64,000 bases of DNA, taken from Hydractinia symbiolongicarpus. Lineage: Eukaryota > Cnidaria > Hydrozoa > Anthoathecata > Hydractiniidae. The notes under the pieces are model-generated. The model had not been told where the DNA came from. It did not search any database and saw only the letters and a program-made list of their open reading frames with translations. Shown here piece after piece: positions 51,664-64,000 of this stretch (position 1 is the stretch's first letter; each line of letters starts with the position of its first letter). The stretch covers positions 25,693,501-25,757,500 of the forward strand of contig NC_079878.1 of the NCBI RefSeq assembly GCF_029227915.1. Direction: 5' to 3'. A program made the position numbers and the translations under genes.

Positions 51664-54600
51664 CTATTTTTTACTTTGATTTGCGTTGGTTAAAAGATTG
51701 ATAAACGTCGGTTGCCTTGTGCGCTTTTCATTAAGATAAGTTGACGGCTTCCAAGCATCTACGTTGGTTACTGTGCGCCATGCAGCAGGACCTGCACAGC
51801 TGTTGTAACGGTATATCATTGATGGTGGGTTATTGTTGCTGGAAGCCTCGTTGGAATGGACACCAGAATCCGATGCTTCAATTGTATTTATTACTCCTCC
51901 ACTTTGCCTAAATTTAGGGTCAGCATAATTGATTTCTGTTGTATTGGCTGAACTTTGAGGTTGATAGTAAGACTGCTTTCCAATGCCGCTTGCTAAGTTT
52001 CTTCTTCCGTGCATTTCCATTTGATGATGTTCTTGTATTGATAGGCCTCTTTTCTCGTAAGTAAACTAAAAATGATCATGACAAAAGTTGAAAAGAAAGT
52101 TGCGCAAGCCGTAATCTCTACCACTATCAATGTATTTGAGAATGTGGAAAGACCGACATATTAGAACTGTTATGTCAATATTCTACCAAAATTGTTAAGT
52201 TGTTTTATCACGAAAACAAGCACAATGAGTTAAAAAAAATTACTACAACCCATAAACTAGTTTAGTAACGTCATGGTCGCACATGAAAAGAAGAATTAAC
52301 TGAGAGGCTAAATGATGTGGTGTATCACTTTATAATCACGTCGAACTTTGCAATCTCATTACAATTTGTAAACCATTTTGTCATACTTTGTAATCCTTTC
52401 ATAACGCACTTTGTAATGCCTTCACGACGCACGTTGTAATCTTTCTTCAAAATATGTGTATGAAAAAAGGAGAAATTCTGTTACTATACATGCAATATCG
52501 TGTCATAAATCTACACACATTTCTATTAACTTTAACAATTCAACTTTAAGAACAGAATTGTTTTTATTCTGCAGGTAAGACTTATCAGACATTCATCTTT
52601 AGTCACGATTTTCTCTCTATTTGTTTCAACATTAATATATGTTGAAACACATCCTTTTTAAACGTAAAAGTATACATAGAAGTTTTTTCACCCAACACTC
52701 AATAACTTTATCTTTTAACCCTATTCGCTCCGTGGTTTTTCGAACGTATTATGACTGGGAGAGGGAGGGAATCCGCCGATAACTTTCTACAGGCTTGTCC
52801 AAATTGAATCAAACTCAACACACTTATAGTACGTCACAAAAGGAACAAAAAAAAATGGCAGCCATAATTTTTTCCTAGCGTCAGCACATTTTCTGTGACG
52901 TCATCAAAAGCTTGAAATTTCTTTAAATCTATCTACTTAAAATTCAATTACTTTAGTTCTAGAGCGAATTTTTACATTCTGTTTGAAGTTTCTGACAGTT
53001 AAATAAATGTTATTTAACATATTTTCCGGTTTATACATGGAGTGCATGAAAAATTGCTTAAAAATGCCCAAAAATCCGTTTTTTCCGATTTTCGGGTAAA
53101 ATCAGGAAAAATCAGGAAATTGGATTAAATCACGTGTCCAAAAGATTCAGAATGATTCTTCTTAATGAAAAAAAGTTGTGCCGTAAGTTTCAAGTTCTAA
53201 GCATTATCTTACAAGAGTTATTATATTTTCCCTATTATAAGGGTTTCATAGAGATTTTGGGGGGTAATAGCCAATATCAAAGCCTCTGAAAAGTATGGGT
53301 CCTAAAAATTTGGCATGCAGGTGTCTAATAAATAATTATTAATACGCAGTAAGTATCGTAGCTATGCAACATAGTATGAAAGATTAATTACAAAAAACCC
53401 GTCAGGGGGGAGGGCGGATTTCGAGAACGAAAGTACGCGCTGTGTTATAACGAGAGACAAAAAGAGTCACTCGAGGGATTGGTTTACCGCTAAGGACGTT
53501 ACATCTTCATTTGCTTTGCTACACTTAAACTTATGGCCGAGTTAGCTACAGTAATGTAAAAGCCTTATAAGCAATAGAGATATACTTTTACGTGTACTGT
53601 AAACAAAAAGACGTGTAGCAATAATTATTTGTTTTTCCCTGATTTAATAGAAAAAACGACAAGTTTGAAATTACCAAGTGCAATAAAGTGGGTTGCAAAT
53701 TGCGATGGGGTGACAAAGTGTGATAAAATTGAATTAGAAAGTGCAATGAGATTACAAATTGCGACGGGTTACAAAATAATACACGACAATTGACACTTAC
53801 TTGAATTTTATCTCTTGCATTTTTGTTGAATTTGCTTTCATCACTTATTGCTCGGCCAAAATATCTTCCTTTCTTTGCATCGAATTCAGCAAAATTGACG
53901 TCCCAATCAAAATGCTCAACTACTTTCGTGGATGGCGTGGTTGCACTTACCACATTTAAATTAGAATACTTCGAGTGATATTTCAGAGTGAACCCAAGTA
54001 GGCAAGTTACGATAATTACTAATGTTAACGCAACAATGACTCCAATGCATGTCGTCATGTATGGCCAACCGTATTCGATCGAAGTGCTTCCACTAATGTT
54101 TTGATCGATCCATTTGGGAGGTTTTGGATTTGTCCGGTCAGTTAGAGATAAACCAATGCAAATGCTTAATAAACCAGCTAGAAAAGAATAAGTTTTTATT
54201 TATAGAAATCATCTGTATGGTTAAGTCTTCATAGGAGTCCCTTTGAGAAGCTTTGTTTCCATATGACTGTATTTTCAGTTATAATAGCAAATACGCATTT
54301 AAAAAATAGAGTTTTCGTCCAAGTACACAAGCGTTACTCAAGTAGAATCAAGCCTTGTAGAACAAGTTTTACAAAATGGTTGCTAAACTGTTACAACACC
54401 TTACGTTTTTTTTTACTATGCTGGCGATCAAAAGTTTCGTTAGCAAAAAACTTAATGTAAAAACATATTTTTAACGGACAACAATTCAAGAGCATTTTAT
54501 ATAACAATTTTTCTTCCAACATTATCGCCTATATTATTAGGCTACTTCCGTCTGTCTGCCTCGTGGTTATTAATTATGATAATTAATGCTTATCACTCTT

Positions 54601-57600
54601 TCTTTTTTTATTAGCATGACCGGGATTATTACATATTTAAGCCAAAAAACCCAACGGGGAAGAATGCTCATTGTGATAGTGGAAGATAGTTGAAGCACTA
54701 TGGAGATAATTAAATTTAGAGCATGAAAGGGGAAATTCTGGAAATTTAGATATTCTAATTGTCTAGATCTGATACTGTCTCCATAAAGAAGCGACTAACT
54801 GTTTGAACAAAGAAAAATAATCAAAAAGTAAGACAGCTAGCGAGGCGAAGCTGTCTTCAGACACAACAACAAGAAGAGTTCGGTGTTAAGTTTGACTTGA
54901 GTAAGTTAAAACGTTTAAATAATAAAGAATAACACTGAAACTTCGATTAATTTATCTGATTTGTCATGTTCGGAACTTTGTGGATACATTTATAAAAGCA
55001 TTATGATGGAAATACAGTTACAGATGCTCTCCCTCATTTATTATTTTTGCTGTAATGGCATGAATCCAGCAACCATGTGATCGATTTTGCCGTGTGTTTA
55101 TTATCGCATGATTCGTGCAATGAAATGCAATGGCGGTTCTGTAGGCGAAGAGAAATTGGGGTGAGTTTGTTATTTCTATGAAACATTTGAACATGTTCTG
55201 GTTGTCAGTTTTCACAAAAATTTTCAGGATAATGTTTTCTTATGTATATCTTTCGATTTTTACAATAAAATAGGCACCTCTAAAAAAAGTTGCCTACAGG
55301 GTGATTACGCGCCTTTAAGGCCAAATAACTTGGAAACACGTGGAAGTAACTAATGTCTTCTTCCGTGTAACTAGGAACCAACTAGGACAAAATGAAACCA
55401 ACTTCCAAACCTGCATCAACCAACCCGTTTCGTACATCATCAAAACAGTTTAAACATCGGTATCTCCTCAACTGTTCGTCAAAAGCACAAGATCCTACAA
55501 ATTTTCTTGATCAGCGTTTTAAGATCTACACTTTGCAGTCACGTGTAAACAAATTTTGCCGAAAATGTTTTATATACACTGGTGACGTCACCAAAACTTC
55601 TAAAATAACCTATATTTTTCTATTTTTCTTCTGCCTGGATTTTTCCAGTGGTTTATCGACTTATATAACAAACACGCTGTGTGATGACAGGCATAGTGAA
55701 TGTGTTAATTTTTATTTGTAGTCACTAAAAATGCATTTCTCAAATGTTAATTGACAAAAAGAAAAGGCCAATATCTTAATAAAAATTAATAAAGCAGCTA
55801 TTACAATGCAGTTAAAAAAGCCAAATAACCTAAAAACAAGATGGGACGTCACTTATCCTTCATCGTACAAGTAACAACCTGGAGTTGTATTATAAGTTGT
55901 AACAAGTTGTATTATAAAACAGACATTGGAGACTCATTTTGTTGAACATTAGATTTATATACAACCTGTAGAACAATCACATACCTCAAGTGACGGCGTA
56001 TGCAACATCTGCTTATTATACCCAGATATTCTAGTATATATATTTAGTGTGATCGGACTGATTTTCAACTATAGGTTGAAGATAAAGATCAAAAACATCT
56101 TTTTTACACAGACAACTAATTTTGTGCTAGTTTTTTTTAATATAACGCAAGTAGAGTTTCAATCTGAAATCTGAAAAGTAACCTAAAGAGTTTATTGTAA
56201 TTATTCGGCCTGGGCACGCTTATTAATTTACTAGATTGTGAATTTACTAGATTTTTACATGGGTGCTTATATAATAGACTTATATAATTTTTCCAACATA
56301 GGATTAACACGAAGAACGGAGGAATTTTCAACAATTTATTTCAAACATAAGAAGGGGACGATATGGAAAGCTTTTATTTATAAGAAAGTGAAAAACAGGC
56401 ATTATACGATGAATATTCGTTATGTTGAAATAATCCTACGGTTTAATTTTCCCTCTTATGCAGCGAAGGACATAATCACAGTGAGCGCTTCTGAGATACA
56501 TCCACATTTAAGAGGGGCACTTTAGAAGGGATCAATAATCCGAATTTTATGCTATTTGCACTGTGACACTTGCAGAGAGTATTTTAGCAAATTGCAATGC
56601 CACTAGCCTCCATGGGAATGAAGTTTACTTATTTATCTTTATATAACTAATATCCCTATTTGTTCGTTTCTGCGCAGAATGGTACCACACTAGAATTAGC
56701 TGTTTCTGTGAGATAGGATAGATGAGCTACGCACACACGAAATGCGATATAGTTGTATTGACGTTGCCGTGACAGGCAAACTCCCTTGGATTTTCCACGG
56801 GCTAACGACAAGTCTGTATTATAATACCCAATTTTTCGCCTGTGAGATAGTAGTTGAGAGCAGCAAATTCCCGTAAATTTTCTGACGAATGAATTACTGT
56901 GAATTTCCACAGGTTTGCTAGTACTTACATATTAGCCAGGTCAAAATCTTGACAACTCCAATCATCCACAGTAGTCTTTTGATAGTTTGATTGAGAGTTA
57001 ACACGATCGCAATCACAGTAACAATAAAGCATAACACGATAGCACTTAACAAAAGCCCGCGAATTGCATTGAGACCTAAATGTAGAAACATATACATATA
57101 AATTTCATATATCAAAACCTTTGGGACGACGCAAAACTTCACGAATCAGTAGACCAAAACCAGAGGATTAACCTTAAAATCAAAAATTTTGATTTTAAGA
57201 ATAGATTATCAACCTTTTCCTTTTCGTTTAATCTTAAAAGTGGCTTCTCAGTCATACTGCGTAAAGTGCTAAGAATGGACGAACCATGGATTATAACAAA
57301 ACAGAAATAACATTTTATCGGAATTTATGCAAAAAACGAGAATATATGGCACTTGTAAAATTATTTAGCTTTGCCTATGAAACTTATTCTTGGCTTGGTT
57401 AAAAAATAATATAAAAAAATATTCAAACGACCAACCTAAGTTTAAATCCTCCTTGCTTTTTATGAAAATATGGGGCGACTCACCTGTAATACCAGAATCT
57501 TTTTGGTCATGCTTTTTGCATGAGTCCTTTTGTTTGACATAATCTTTATGACATGCACGATGCAAACCAATTGTCACTTTGTCTTTAAGCCTCTCACTTT

Positions 57601-57721
57601 GAACATATTTAATAATCCACCATCCAGGGGTGAAGTAGCTTGCCAGAAGTAGAATTGTTAGCAAAATTAAAACGAAAAGAAAAAATACCAGAAATCTTCG
57701 TTTGACTTCGGTTAGCCCCAT
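51664..57721 (-). CDS. Claudin/PMP22-like four-pass membrane protein with long cytoplasmic tail (gene 3)
   Basis: Four exons: 57484-57721, 56929-57075, 53801-54177 and 51664-52065, about 387 residues, with junction phases 1, 1 and 0 (donors GTGAGT, GTAAGT, GTAAGT; acceptors ATTTAG, TTCTAG, TTTTAG). ATG 57721 is chosen because the frame further upstream starts only with GTG and this ATG places WW at 34-35, as in genes 1 and 2. First-loop signature GLHRAC plus later Cys. Exon 2 has two hydrophobic segments, exon 3 the fourth (CIGVIVALTLVIIVTCLLGF). A cytoplasmic tail of about 200 residues follows, rich in Ser, Asn and Tyr (YYQPQSSANTTEINYADPKF). The first two junctions share the phase of genes 1 and 2, so it is a distant paralogue with an added tail, possibly for scaffold binding. 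Introns hold repeats. Confidence 0.75.
52690..53560. other. Intron of claudin-like gene 3; old repeat material
   Basis: Intronic stretch with a GTGACGTCATCAAAA block and a GC-richer segment (53400-53470). It looks like diverged dispersed repeats. No coding exon recognised. Confidence 0.4.
55270..55720 (-). repeat. Diverged inverted copy of the array repeat in an intron
   Basis: Read on the minus strand, it recovers phrases of the 47-49.6 kb array (a GACGTCAC block, the TTTGGGAA-type and AACTTGGAAAC-type phrases, and the AAGAAAATGT-type stretch). It lies in the second intron of claudin-like gene 3. Confidence 0.5.
56740..56920 (-). repeat. Fragment with CCCGTGGAAAATCC head, inverted
   Basis: On the minus strand TTAGCCCGTGGAAAATCCAAGG resembles the head of the 21040 repeat, with GTGGAAATTCACAG nearby. 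Short, partial copies in an intron of claudin-like gene 3. Confidence 0.4.
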
Positions 57722-57757
57722 TATGCTTGAAGTTGTTGTCCAGTCGCTTGTGTTCAC

Positions 57758-60700
57758 CTTTTTTCGAAAATATAAATTTACATGAAATAAAATTAAAAGC
57801 AGAACTGAACAATTTTTTAGACAAAACTGTTCTTAGACCAAATTAAGTTTAGGTATTGGGAAAAAATAACAAAACTACTAGACGGCTTCGAAAAACACAT
57901 TTTTTTGGACATTTGGGAGAAAAAAAATTTTCAGACTGTAATTCAGAAAAACGATACATGCAGTGTTAACAAAAATTCATACAGGGCTTAAATATTGCTA
58001 AACATTCTTAGACCGTTAAAGTATTAGCATCCCGCACAAAATTTAATCACTTTTTACCAACTAATTTGTAAATAATTATATGGTTGAGTTTATAAAAATT
58101 ATATACAAGGTATTTTTTACAAATTTACATCCTAAGGACTGAAAATATCCAATGTCTGTATCTCATTACTGTGTTCTTAACGCACTAAAAAACAGATGAA
58201 AAAATCGACAAAAAAAAACAGTCAGCAGAGAAATAAAGTAAAAATGTTGTTAGGTCTAAACATTAGTTACCAAGTCAAAATTTTGTCACTTCTTACCTAT
58301 AGCGTATAGTGCAGCATCTTTTAAATCCGCAGATTTGTAAGTTTCTGTAAATATCGGCAAGTTATCTATATTAACACTTTCGTCCTCATGGATCTTTATA
58401 TAACTAACCCAATGTTATACTACGGACATTGTCAACTTTCTTAACTTACAAGATTATCTTAAGTTATCAGACTCTTTTTAAAATGGGTTTTCTGGATAAA
58501 AACATAATAATGTCAAGCTTTGGTACCTCTTTTAAATATTTCAACATAGCACCCTCGTCCCCAGACACGCTTAAGATACTTTAAATTAATAACTAAGATG
58601 GATAAAAAAATAACAAACAAAAAAAAAAAATAATAATATAATAAAATAAAATAAAATAAAGCAGCAGAACTGAAGTTAATTCTCTTCACTTCTTCCAAAC
58701 CCACACACCAGAACCTTCCAACGAGCGCAAAACACATGCATATACTTTGTTATACATATTGCAACAATGATATAAAACAAATCTGACGCTATTTTTTAAG
58801 TGAGCTAATTAACAGAAAAGAGCTCAAAAAACAATCAATTTATGTAATCTTTTTTAAAAAATGTATCGCCTAATTAAGTACGAGTGGTAAATTATTTTTT
58901 CTTCTTTCGGCATATGCCATCATAAAAATGAATGAAACTTTTTTAATGGATTTATTGATAGCGAGAATTCTAATGTTTTCTTGTATAAAGGGTATAAGAA
59001 TTTTTATATTCGCAGAACAAATAAGCTCCGTATGTTTTTTGTATGTGGCGACGTAAACATGACGCTACGTTTTGTTTCTAGTACCTGTTTTCGTTTTTTA
59101 TATACGGCCCGCCGAATAAAACGTTTTAAAAAGTGTTTTTTTTATTTCACGGTAAGAACGCGTGACAATTTTTATCAAATGATTTTAAAACTCTTGGTCA
59201 AACATTTGATGTCCAAAAGACGCTGCGTCTCACGTCGCTGGTAAACCGATTTATTTTTATTTTTCAGTTCAGGCGTGATATACCCATAACTTCTCAGTAC
59301 TTGCGGGAGAATCTAATGGTTTAAAACTCACTGGAGAGTTTGTTAACTGAGCGTGACCATCCTATTTAGAATAACACGGTAAAGGGCATGCCTTTAGAAA
59401 TTTTGAGATTTCATTGTTAAATTTTTTATTTCTATTGTTAAAATTTAGTATTTTATCTCGCTCATTAAATATTTAGAATTAGTGAACACGCCAACTTGGT
59501 GCCGACGGAAGCTGCGAATATATTTTGGATGTGTTGTAGATTTTGTCGTTTTTATTAATTTTTCTACAAACTGCCCTATCCAACTGTAATACACCCTTAA
59601 AAACTGATAGTATAAAAAAAGGAACTAGTCATTTAATTTTTAGCAATAGGTTCTCGTGTAAATAATATTAACTTTAAACGGTCTTACCGTGCGCGAAAAA
59701 AGTATTACTCGATTGGTTAATTTATGTAAGCAGACTTCGTGATTGAGTTAACACCCACACGTTGTCACAAACAAAGTCGGTTAAAATATATCGCATTTGG
59801 CAATTTTCAGCTTAAAAAAGACGGAATATGGATATCATTTATATAGATATAAGTTCCAATCCGTGGACAGTCCTCGTAAATACATATCGGTCACGAAGAA
59901 ATTGCTAAACATTTATTGCATTAACTATTTTCGTCTGTCTATAGCACGACATTTTGTCATTTTATTTAGCGGATAGACGGACAAATCACGGTTTTAATAT
60001 AAGAGACGAGTTGTAGCTACCTACATCCATAGAGATATATCTCTATGCTACATCGATCCTCAGATTTTTGCTGGTCAACGCTATTTCATGGCGATCCAAA
60101 TGCCATTTGGAACAACCTCAAGTATTATTATAAATATATTAAATTAAATTGTTAGATAGAAATTTTTCAACCACGGTGGAGTGTTTGTTTACTCAGTTTG
60201 AATGTTTACCGTCAACACACAGTCACATAACACACCACAATCTTAATTTCAAATGGATTTCATATCTTTAATCTTTGTTGTTGTCACAGAGATAGATTAT
60301 TGTTATTAATTTCAAGTTCTCTTTTACTGTTGTTATATTTTATGACTTTAAAAAAACCTTACGAGTAATCTATTTAAAAAAATTCTAAACGTTCATCGTA
60401 GTTTTAGGTTTTAGGTGATGTGTTGCAACGACTTTCTTAAAGGAGAGGCAAACTGCGCTGCGAGACAGCTGCTGAGAAAGAAGACCAGACAAACTGGCTT
60501 GGTCTGCTCCATAATAATGCCAATCAGGTGGGTGAAGTAAAAATCAATGAAATATATTTTCCTTGAACAAAGTGACGAACATATTTATTATTTTATATTT
60601 CTGAACTTCTGAACAAATTTGTGAGTAAAGATAAAAAAAAGTAAAGATTCGAATGAAGCAACCACATATTGCACTTTCGATCTGTTGTAGATTTTTCCCG

Positions 60701-61845
60701 GTCTGTGTATATATCAAATTTGGCGCTATCCCATCAAAACAAACTTCGTCGTTGGAAGCTGATAGTATGTTGTTGAAAAGGGACCTAAAACATGAAAAAA
60801 AAATTGTTTTGGTCATGACAAATATTTCTTAAGTTCAAATAAGTTTAAATGAAGATTATAAAATGCTGATACTACTGTATTATCTCGATCTTATATCTGA
60901 TGTTTACTGGTAGGTAAATCCATAACCTACTTATTTTCATCCCATACAGCCAAGAAGATTCTGAAAAAATGTTGCTAGGAAGATATATAGATACTTCTTA
61001 GTTGTGAAATACAGTTTGTAATCATAGTAGTTATCTTAGTAGATTTTGGGATTTAAAAATGTATATATTTTTTTTCTCGTCTAAAATTTATTTTGTGGCT
61101 GTTACAAAATAATTTTTTTGTTTGCCTCTCCTTCAACCCTATTCAGGCCGTACTTTTCAGGGGCTCTGAAAGTCGAGGAGGAGAGGGGGAGCTAAAACAA
61201 ATCACCCCTCCGAGATGGATGAAGGATCGTATTGCTTGGCACATATGTTTGTTAACACATTATTATAAGACAAATTACGGGATAAAAATTGATAAACGTC
61301 ATTCTGTCCAAGACGTCGTTATCATGTATTTCTGAAAATGAAAAAAGAGTGAAACGGTCGAATATAAGCTTTAGAATAAGAAAATTGGATGCAAACGATT
61401 AAATTTTCAAAATTACTTGATCAAAGCTTAAAAAGGCTAAAATAAGACTTTACAGAATATTTAAAGAAATAAACAAATTTGTCCTGTTTTTTTCTTGCTC
61501 GCTTGTTAACCGAGTATTGTGTCACAGTAAGTTAGTACTGAGAAGGCAATAAGGCAACACAAACTCATTTTACGTAAAAATAATTATTAAATTATAAAAA
61601 GTGCATAACGCAAAAAATGATATTCCACGTCTTCTTATTTACATTCAAAATTTGTTCATCTACTCCTCGGTGTCTTCCGTGAATGACGTTCTCTTCAAAA
61701 ACGACTAGATTTTGATTCGGTAGTCATTAATGTATGACTCTGTCTCGTAAAAAGAGTTAGGGGTAAGCGAATAAATCTTGTTGAGATGTTTGTTTTAATT
61801 TAATGTGTATCTGTGTAAAAAAATAAGGGTGTAATGGAAACTTAC
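57758..61845. other. Intergenic or intronic, no secure gene
   Basis: AT-rich. If the fibrinogen-like gene continues leftwards, its remaining exons should be here, but I could not identify the conserved second half of a fibrinogen domain. One possible short exon starts after TTTTAG at about 60775 in the right phase but reaches a stop within about 20 codons. A TATAAGAGACGAG-type tail at about 59990-60012 belongs to a dispersed repeat. Confidence 0.4.
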
Positions 61846-63786
61846 CATTGGGGAAATTTTTTGCAATGTCGACGTCTATTTTATACAATTCATTCTCGGA
61901 TTTCAACATGAATTTGTCGTAGAAAAACAAGTAACTACTTGATGAATCAGACAGGTAAATGTGTAATTGACGAGAGTTAGATTCCATTAGTTGGTAAATC
62001 TTTTCATTTCCTAACCTAAAGTCGGATCCGCCAAATCCATTCTTATAATCCTTCCAGTTCCGGTTGAAATTTTCTTTTCCAGTCATTCTTATAACGTAGA
62101 TTGCTCCTAAAGTGAAAGCAAAGATCTACATATTCCGATTAATTATAAACAATAATAATTAGCAAGAGGCCAACCTCGATCCCAGAGTCTGTGGCGTTCT
62201 TTGGTATGAAAATGCATCCTTATATCGAGACACGCTACAGACCCTGGGATCGAGGTTGGTAAGAGCAATCGACCTTGTTATGAGGATAGGATAGGTGCTG
62301 ATAAGTATAAAAATTCTATGCTATAAAGATTGTCCAAAATGTGACACAGAATTCGTTTTAGGTGAAAAAAAGTATATTATATTCTTAAGCAAATTGGTTT
62401 GTAGGCAGAAACTTAGCGTCTTTGTTTTGAAAATGACATGGTAATTATATATTAATTATATATTATATTACCAGGTATTTAAATTTTCTTTAGGCGTACA
62501 TTAATAAAAACACATTTGCGACAAGAAACAAAAATAATGTTTGTTTTCATTGTCTATATCAAGAAAACATCTACGAAATCAATTTATGTAGAACCTATGT
62601 ATTTCTAAGAAGGCCTGCTTATGCAGAAATAAAAGTGAGGATATTAGTGAGCTTATAGGTTTCCCCAAAGCTGGCTGTTGAAGAGTTTTTAGTTTTTATT
62701 ATAAGCACAAACTTGCTTGTGAACTGGTAGCTTACAAATAATTTCAAATTAAACCTAGCTCTAACCCAATGTTTGATCGCACATTTCACAAAATGGCCAG
62801 GGGGTTAACTCTTCTTCGTAAGCAAACTTCTCTTCGCTATCTTTTACCGATTTACAATAGTCCCCTTGATTTTCATCAACATCACTCCTTGAAACACATT
62901 CGTAAGTGTTTAGTTCATCGTTTGGCACGCATCTTTTTTTAACGTCTCGACATATGTTTTCATTTTGTGTAGATACATTCTAAAGTGACAAAAAATTGAT
63001 ATAATTTTCGCTATCTACAAAGTTTTGAATTTCTGAAACAATTTTGCCTCTTTATTTGTTTTCTATATACAAACAATTTATTTTTGAACAAGAATATATT
63101 CCAGCAAGAGCACATAATGCAGACAGAGTTTTGTTTTCCCCTTTTCCGCAAAATTCTTTATTGCAAGCTATCAAATGTATATACATTATTTTCAAGTTTC
63201 TGACACGTGTTTACATTGAGCTGTTTTATCATTGTGACATGTCGCACCTTAGTAGCATTTCAAGTTCATGACTCGGGGCACTTTATGCCTCCCCCCTTTT
63301 TCGTGTTACATGGGTCTAAAAAGGCCAGGTTTAAAAGAAATATTTTGTTTGGACAACCTAGCTTCTGAATTTGCATTGTCAGCATTATCTAATGCAAACA
63401 TTAGACTTGATAAACAACTTAGCAAAAACATTTGAAATACTTACAGCTGTTGCTATGTGTGTGGCTTTTGGATGCCTGACCAGTTGGCAAGGATCTTTAA
63501 AAAATGTTTGATTTAACAACTCGCACAATGTGAGATTACTTGTAACGTTAACAAGATTAAAACTTTTACATAGCGCATGAAGCAAACAGAACCTTCCACA
63601 TTCCGCCATCGTTGAAACATTTCGTTGTTGGAGCGGTGTTGTAATCAAACGTCGATTTGGATATCGCTTGAGACCCATCCATGATGTTTTGATAGCACTT
63701 GTTATGCTCTTGACACGGACAATGTTTTGAGAACCACCGTGCACAAAAGAATACACGACGGTGAACAAAAATAATTTTAACCACAT
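61846..63786 (-). CDS. Secreted PAN/apple-like plus fibrinogen-related protein, partial
   Basis: Three exons: 63445-63786, 62766-62979 and 61846-62106, with phases 0 then 1 and a phase-1 donor (GTAAGT) after the last. ATG 63786 starts a signal peptide (MWLKLFLFTVVYSFVHG). Exon 1 then has a PAN/apple-like pattern (MAECGRFCLLHALCKSFN, CELLNQ). Exon 2 is Cys-rich and acidic (ICRDVKKRCVPNDELNTYEC, WPFCEMCDQT); its donor GG|GTTAGA is weak but fits the phase and avoids an in-frame TAG. Exon 3 is the start of a fibrinogen C-terminal domain (NFNRNWKDYKNGFG, DFRLGNEKIYQLM, RQLHIYL). The calcium-binding and Cys-rich half is not found, so the gene continues outside what I can resolve or is truncated. 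PAN plus fibrinogen proteins are common secreted lectin-like or matrix proteins in cnidarians. Confidence 0.65.
62170..62259. mobile_element. 90-bp foldback element (MITE-like) in an intron
   Basis: Starts CCAACCTCGATCCCAG and ends with the reverse complement CTGGGATCGAGGTTGG. The inner arms also pair imperfectly (GTCTGTGGCGT with ACGCTACAGAC). It lies in the intron between exons 2 and 3 of the fibrinogen-like gene. CTCGATCCCAGGGCC also occurs at about 17470, suggesting a dispersed family. Confidence 0.7.
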
Positions 63787-64000
63787 TTTGCTTCGTTTAG
63801 TACATCTCACTGATGTACCCTTTAACTAACCTTCCCTCAGTTATCTGTTTTCGCCTCCATTAATCTGAATTCTATTACTAATTAAATACTCGATGAAAGA
63901 ATAACAGGTATATGGATGAGAAAAAAATATGCGATTACATATTCACAACGCATGTTTTTTAAAAACTGTAAGTTGTGGTTTGCCTTAGTGGTTTGCCTTA
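63787..64000. other. Upstream flank of the PAN/fibrinogen-like gene
   Basis: Would hold the promoter and 5' untranslated region of the minus-strand gene. No distinct element beyond AT-rich sequence; a GGTTTGCCTTA direct repeat closes the window. Confidence 0.4.

Noticed and set aside
57722-57757. Start of claudin-like gene 3 at 57757
   Set aside because: The codon is GTG; the downstream ATG at 57721 matches the other two claudin-like genes in position.
58300-58740. Two possible minus-strand exons with good acceptor and donor sites
   Set aside because: Phases can be made to fit each other but not the first exon of claudin-like gene 3, and the translation shows no recognisable family.
1-64000. 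tRNA, rRNA and CRISPR-type features
   Set aside because: No tRNA A/B-box pair with cloverleaf, no rRNA-like block, and no array of short direct repeats with unique spacers was seen.

Overview
The window reads as nuclear DNA of an early-branching animal, most likely a cnidarian. It is AT-rich, its genes are split by short-consensus GT/AG introns, and intergenic stretches are long and full of small repeats. The host proteins are claudin/PMP22-like four-pass membrane proteins, a PAN-plus-fibrinogen secreted protein and a conodipine-like secreted phospholipase A2. The cnidarian call is inference; no rRNA, mitochondrial or species-diagnostic gene is present.

Host genes, left to right: two claudin-like genes on the minus strand with the same three-exon layout (2093-3617, 7106-9138); a four-exon secreted phospholipase A2-like gene on plus (14348-15804); a pogo/Tigger-like DNA transposon relic with TA target duplication, holding a transposase tail and a HIRAN-like frame (21313-22879); a two-exon secreted protein of unknown function on minus (25922-28370); a third, longer claudin-like gene on minus (51664-57721); and the 5' part of a secreted PAN/fibrinogen-like gene on minus (61846-63786). 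Exon phases match at every proposed junction.

The centre (30862-46947) is a 16.1-kb Maverick/Polinton, an integrated virus-like DNA transposon. Long terminal inverted repeats start 5'-AG, and the flanks carry a 5-bp ACTTT duplication. It sits inside one copy of a head-to-tail array of a host repeat, so the empty site can be read from sister copies. It carries protein-primed DNA polymerase B, a D,D(35)E integrase, an A32/FtsK-like packaging ATPase, a 5'-truncated major capsid gene, a frameshifted minor capsid (penton-like) gene and a set of small membrane or coiled-coil virion-type proteins. It also carries three SAP-like proteins, one fused to a RING finger with the exact Cys/His spacing of MDM2. 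No adenain-like protease was found. Two in-frame stops interrupt the extended polymerase frame and one interrupts the 39.5-40.8 kb gene. I read the copy as recently inserted but already disabled.

The most interesting signal is a set of inverted repeats placed just after the stop codons of Polinton transcription units. Most share a TTAC...GTAA core, and two are nearly identical in stem and loop. They are missing where I argue one gene has been split by a premature stop. They look like a 3'-end formation signal analogous to the hairpin rule of mimiviruses. Other points of interest are a roughly 40-residue helical module found both in the N-terminal region upstream of the polymerase and inside the polymerase just before motif A, and the SAP/MDM2-like RING protein.
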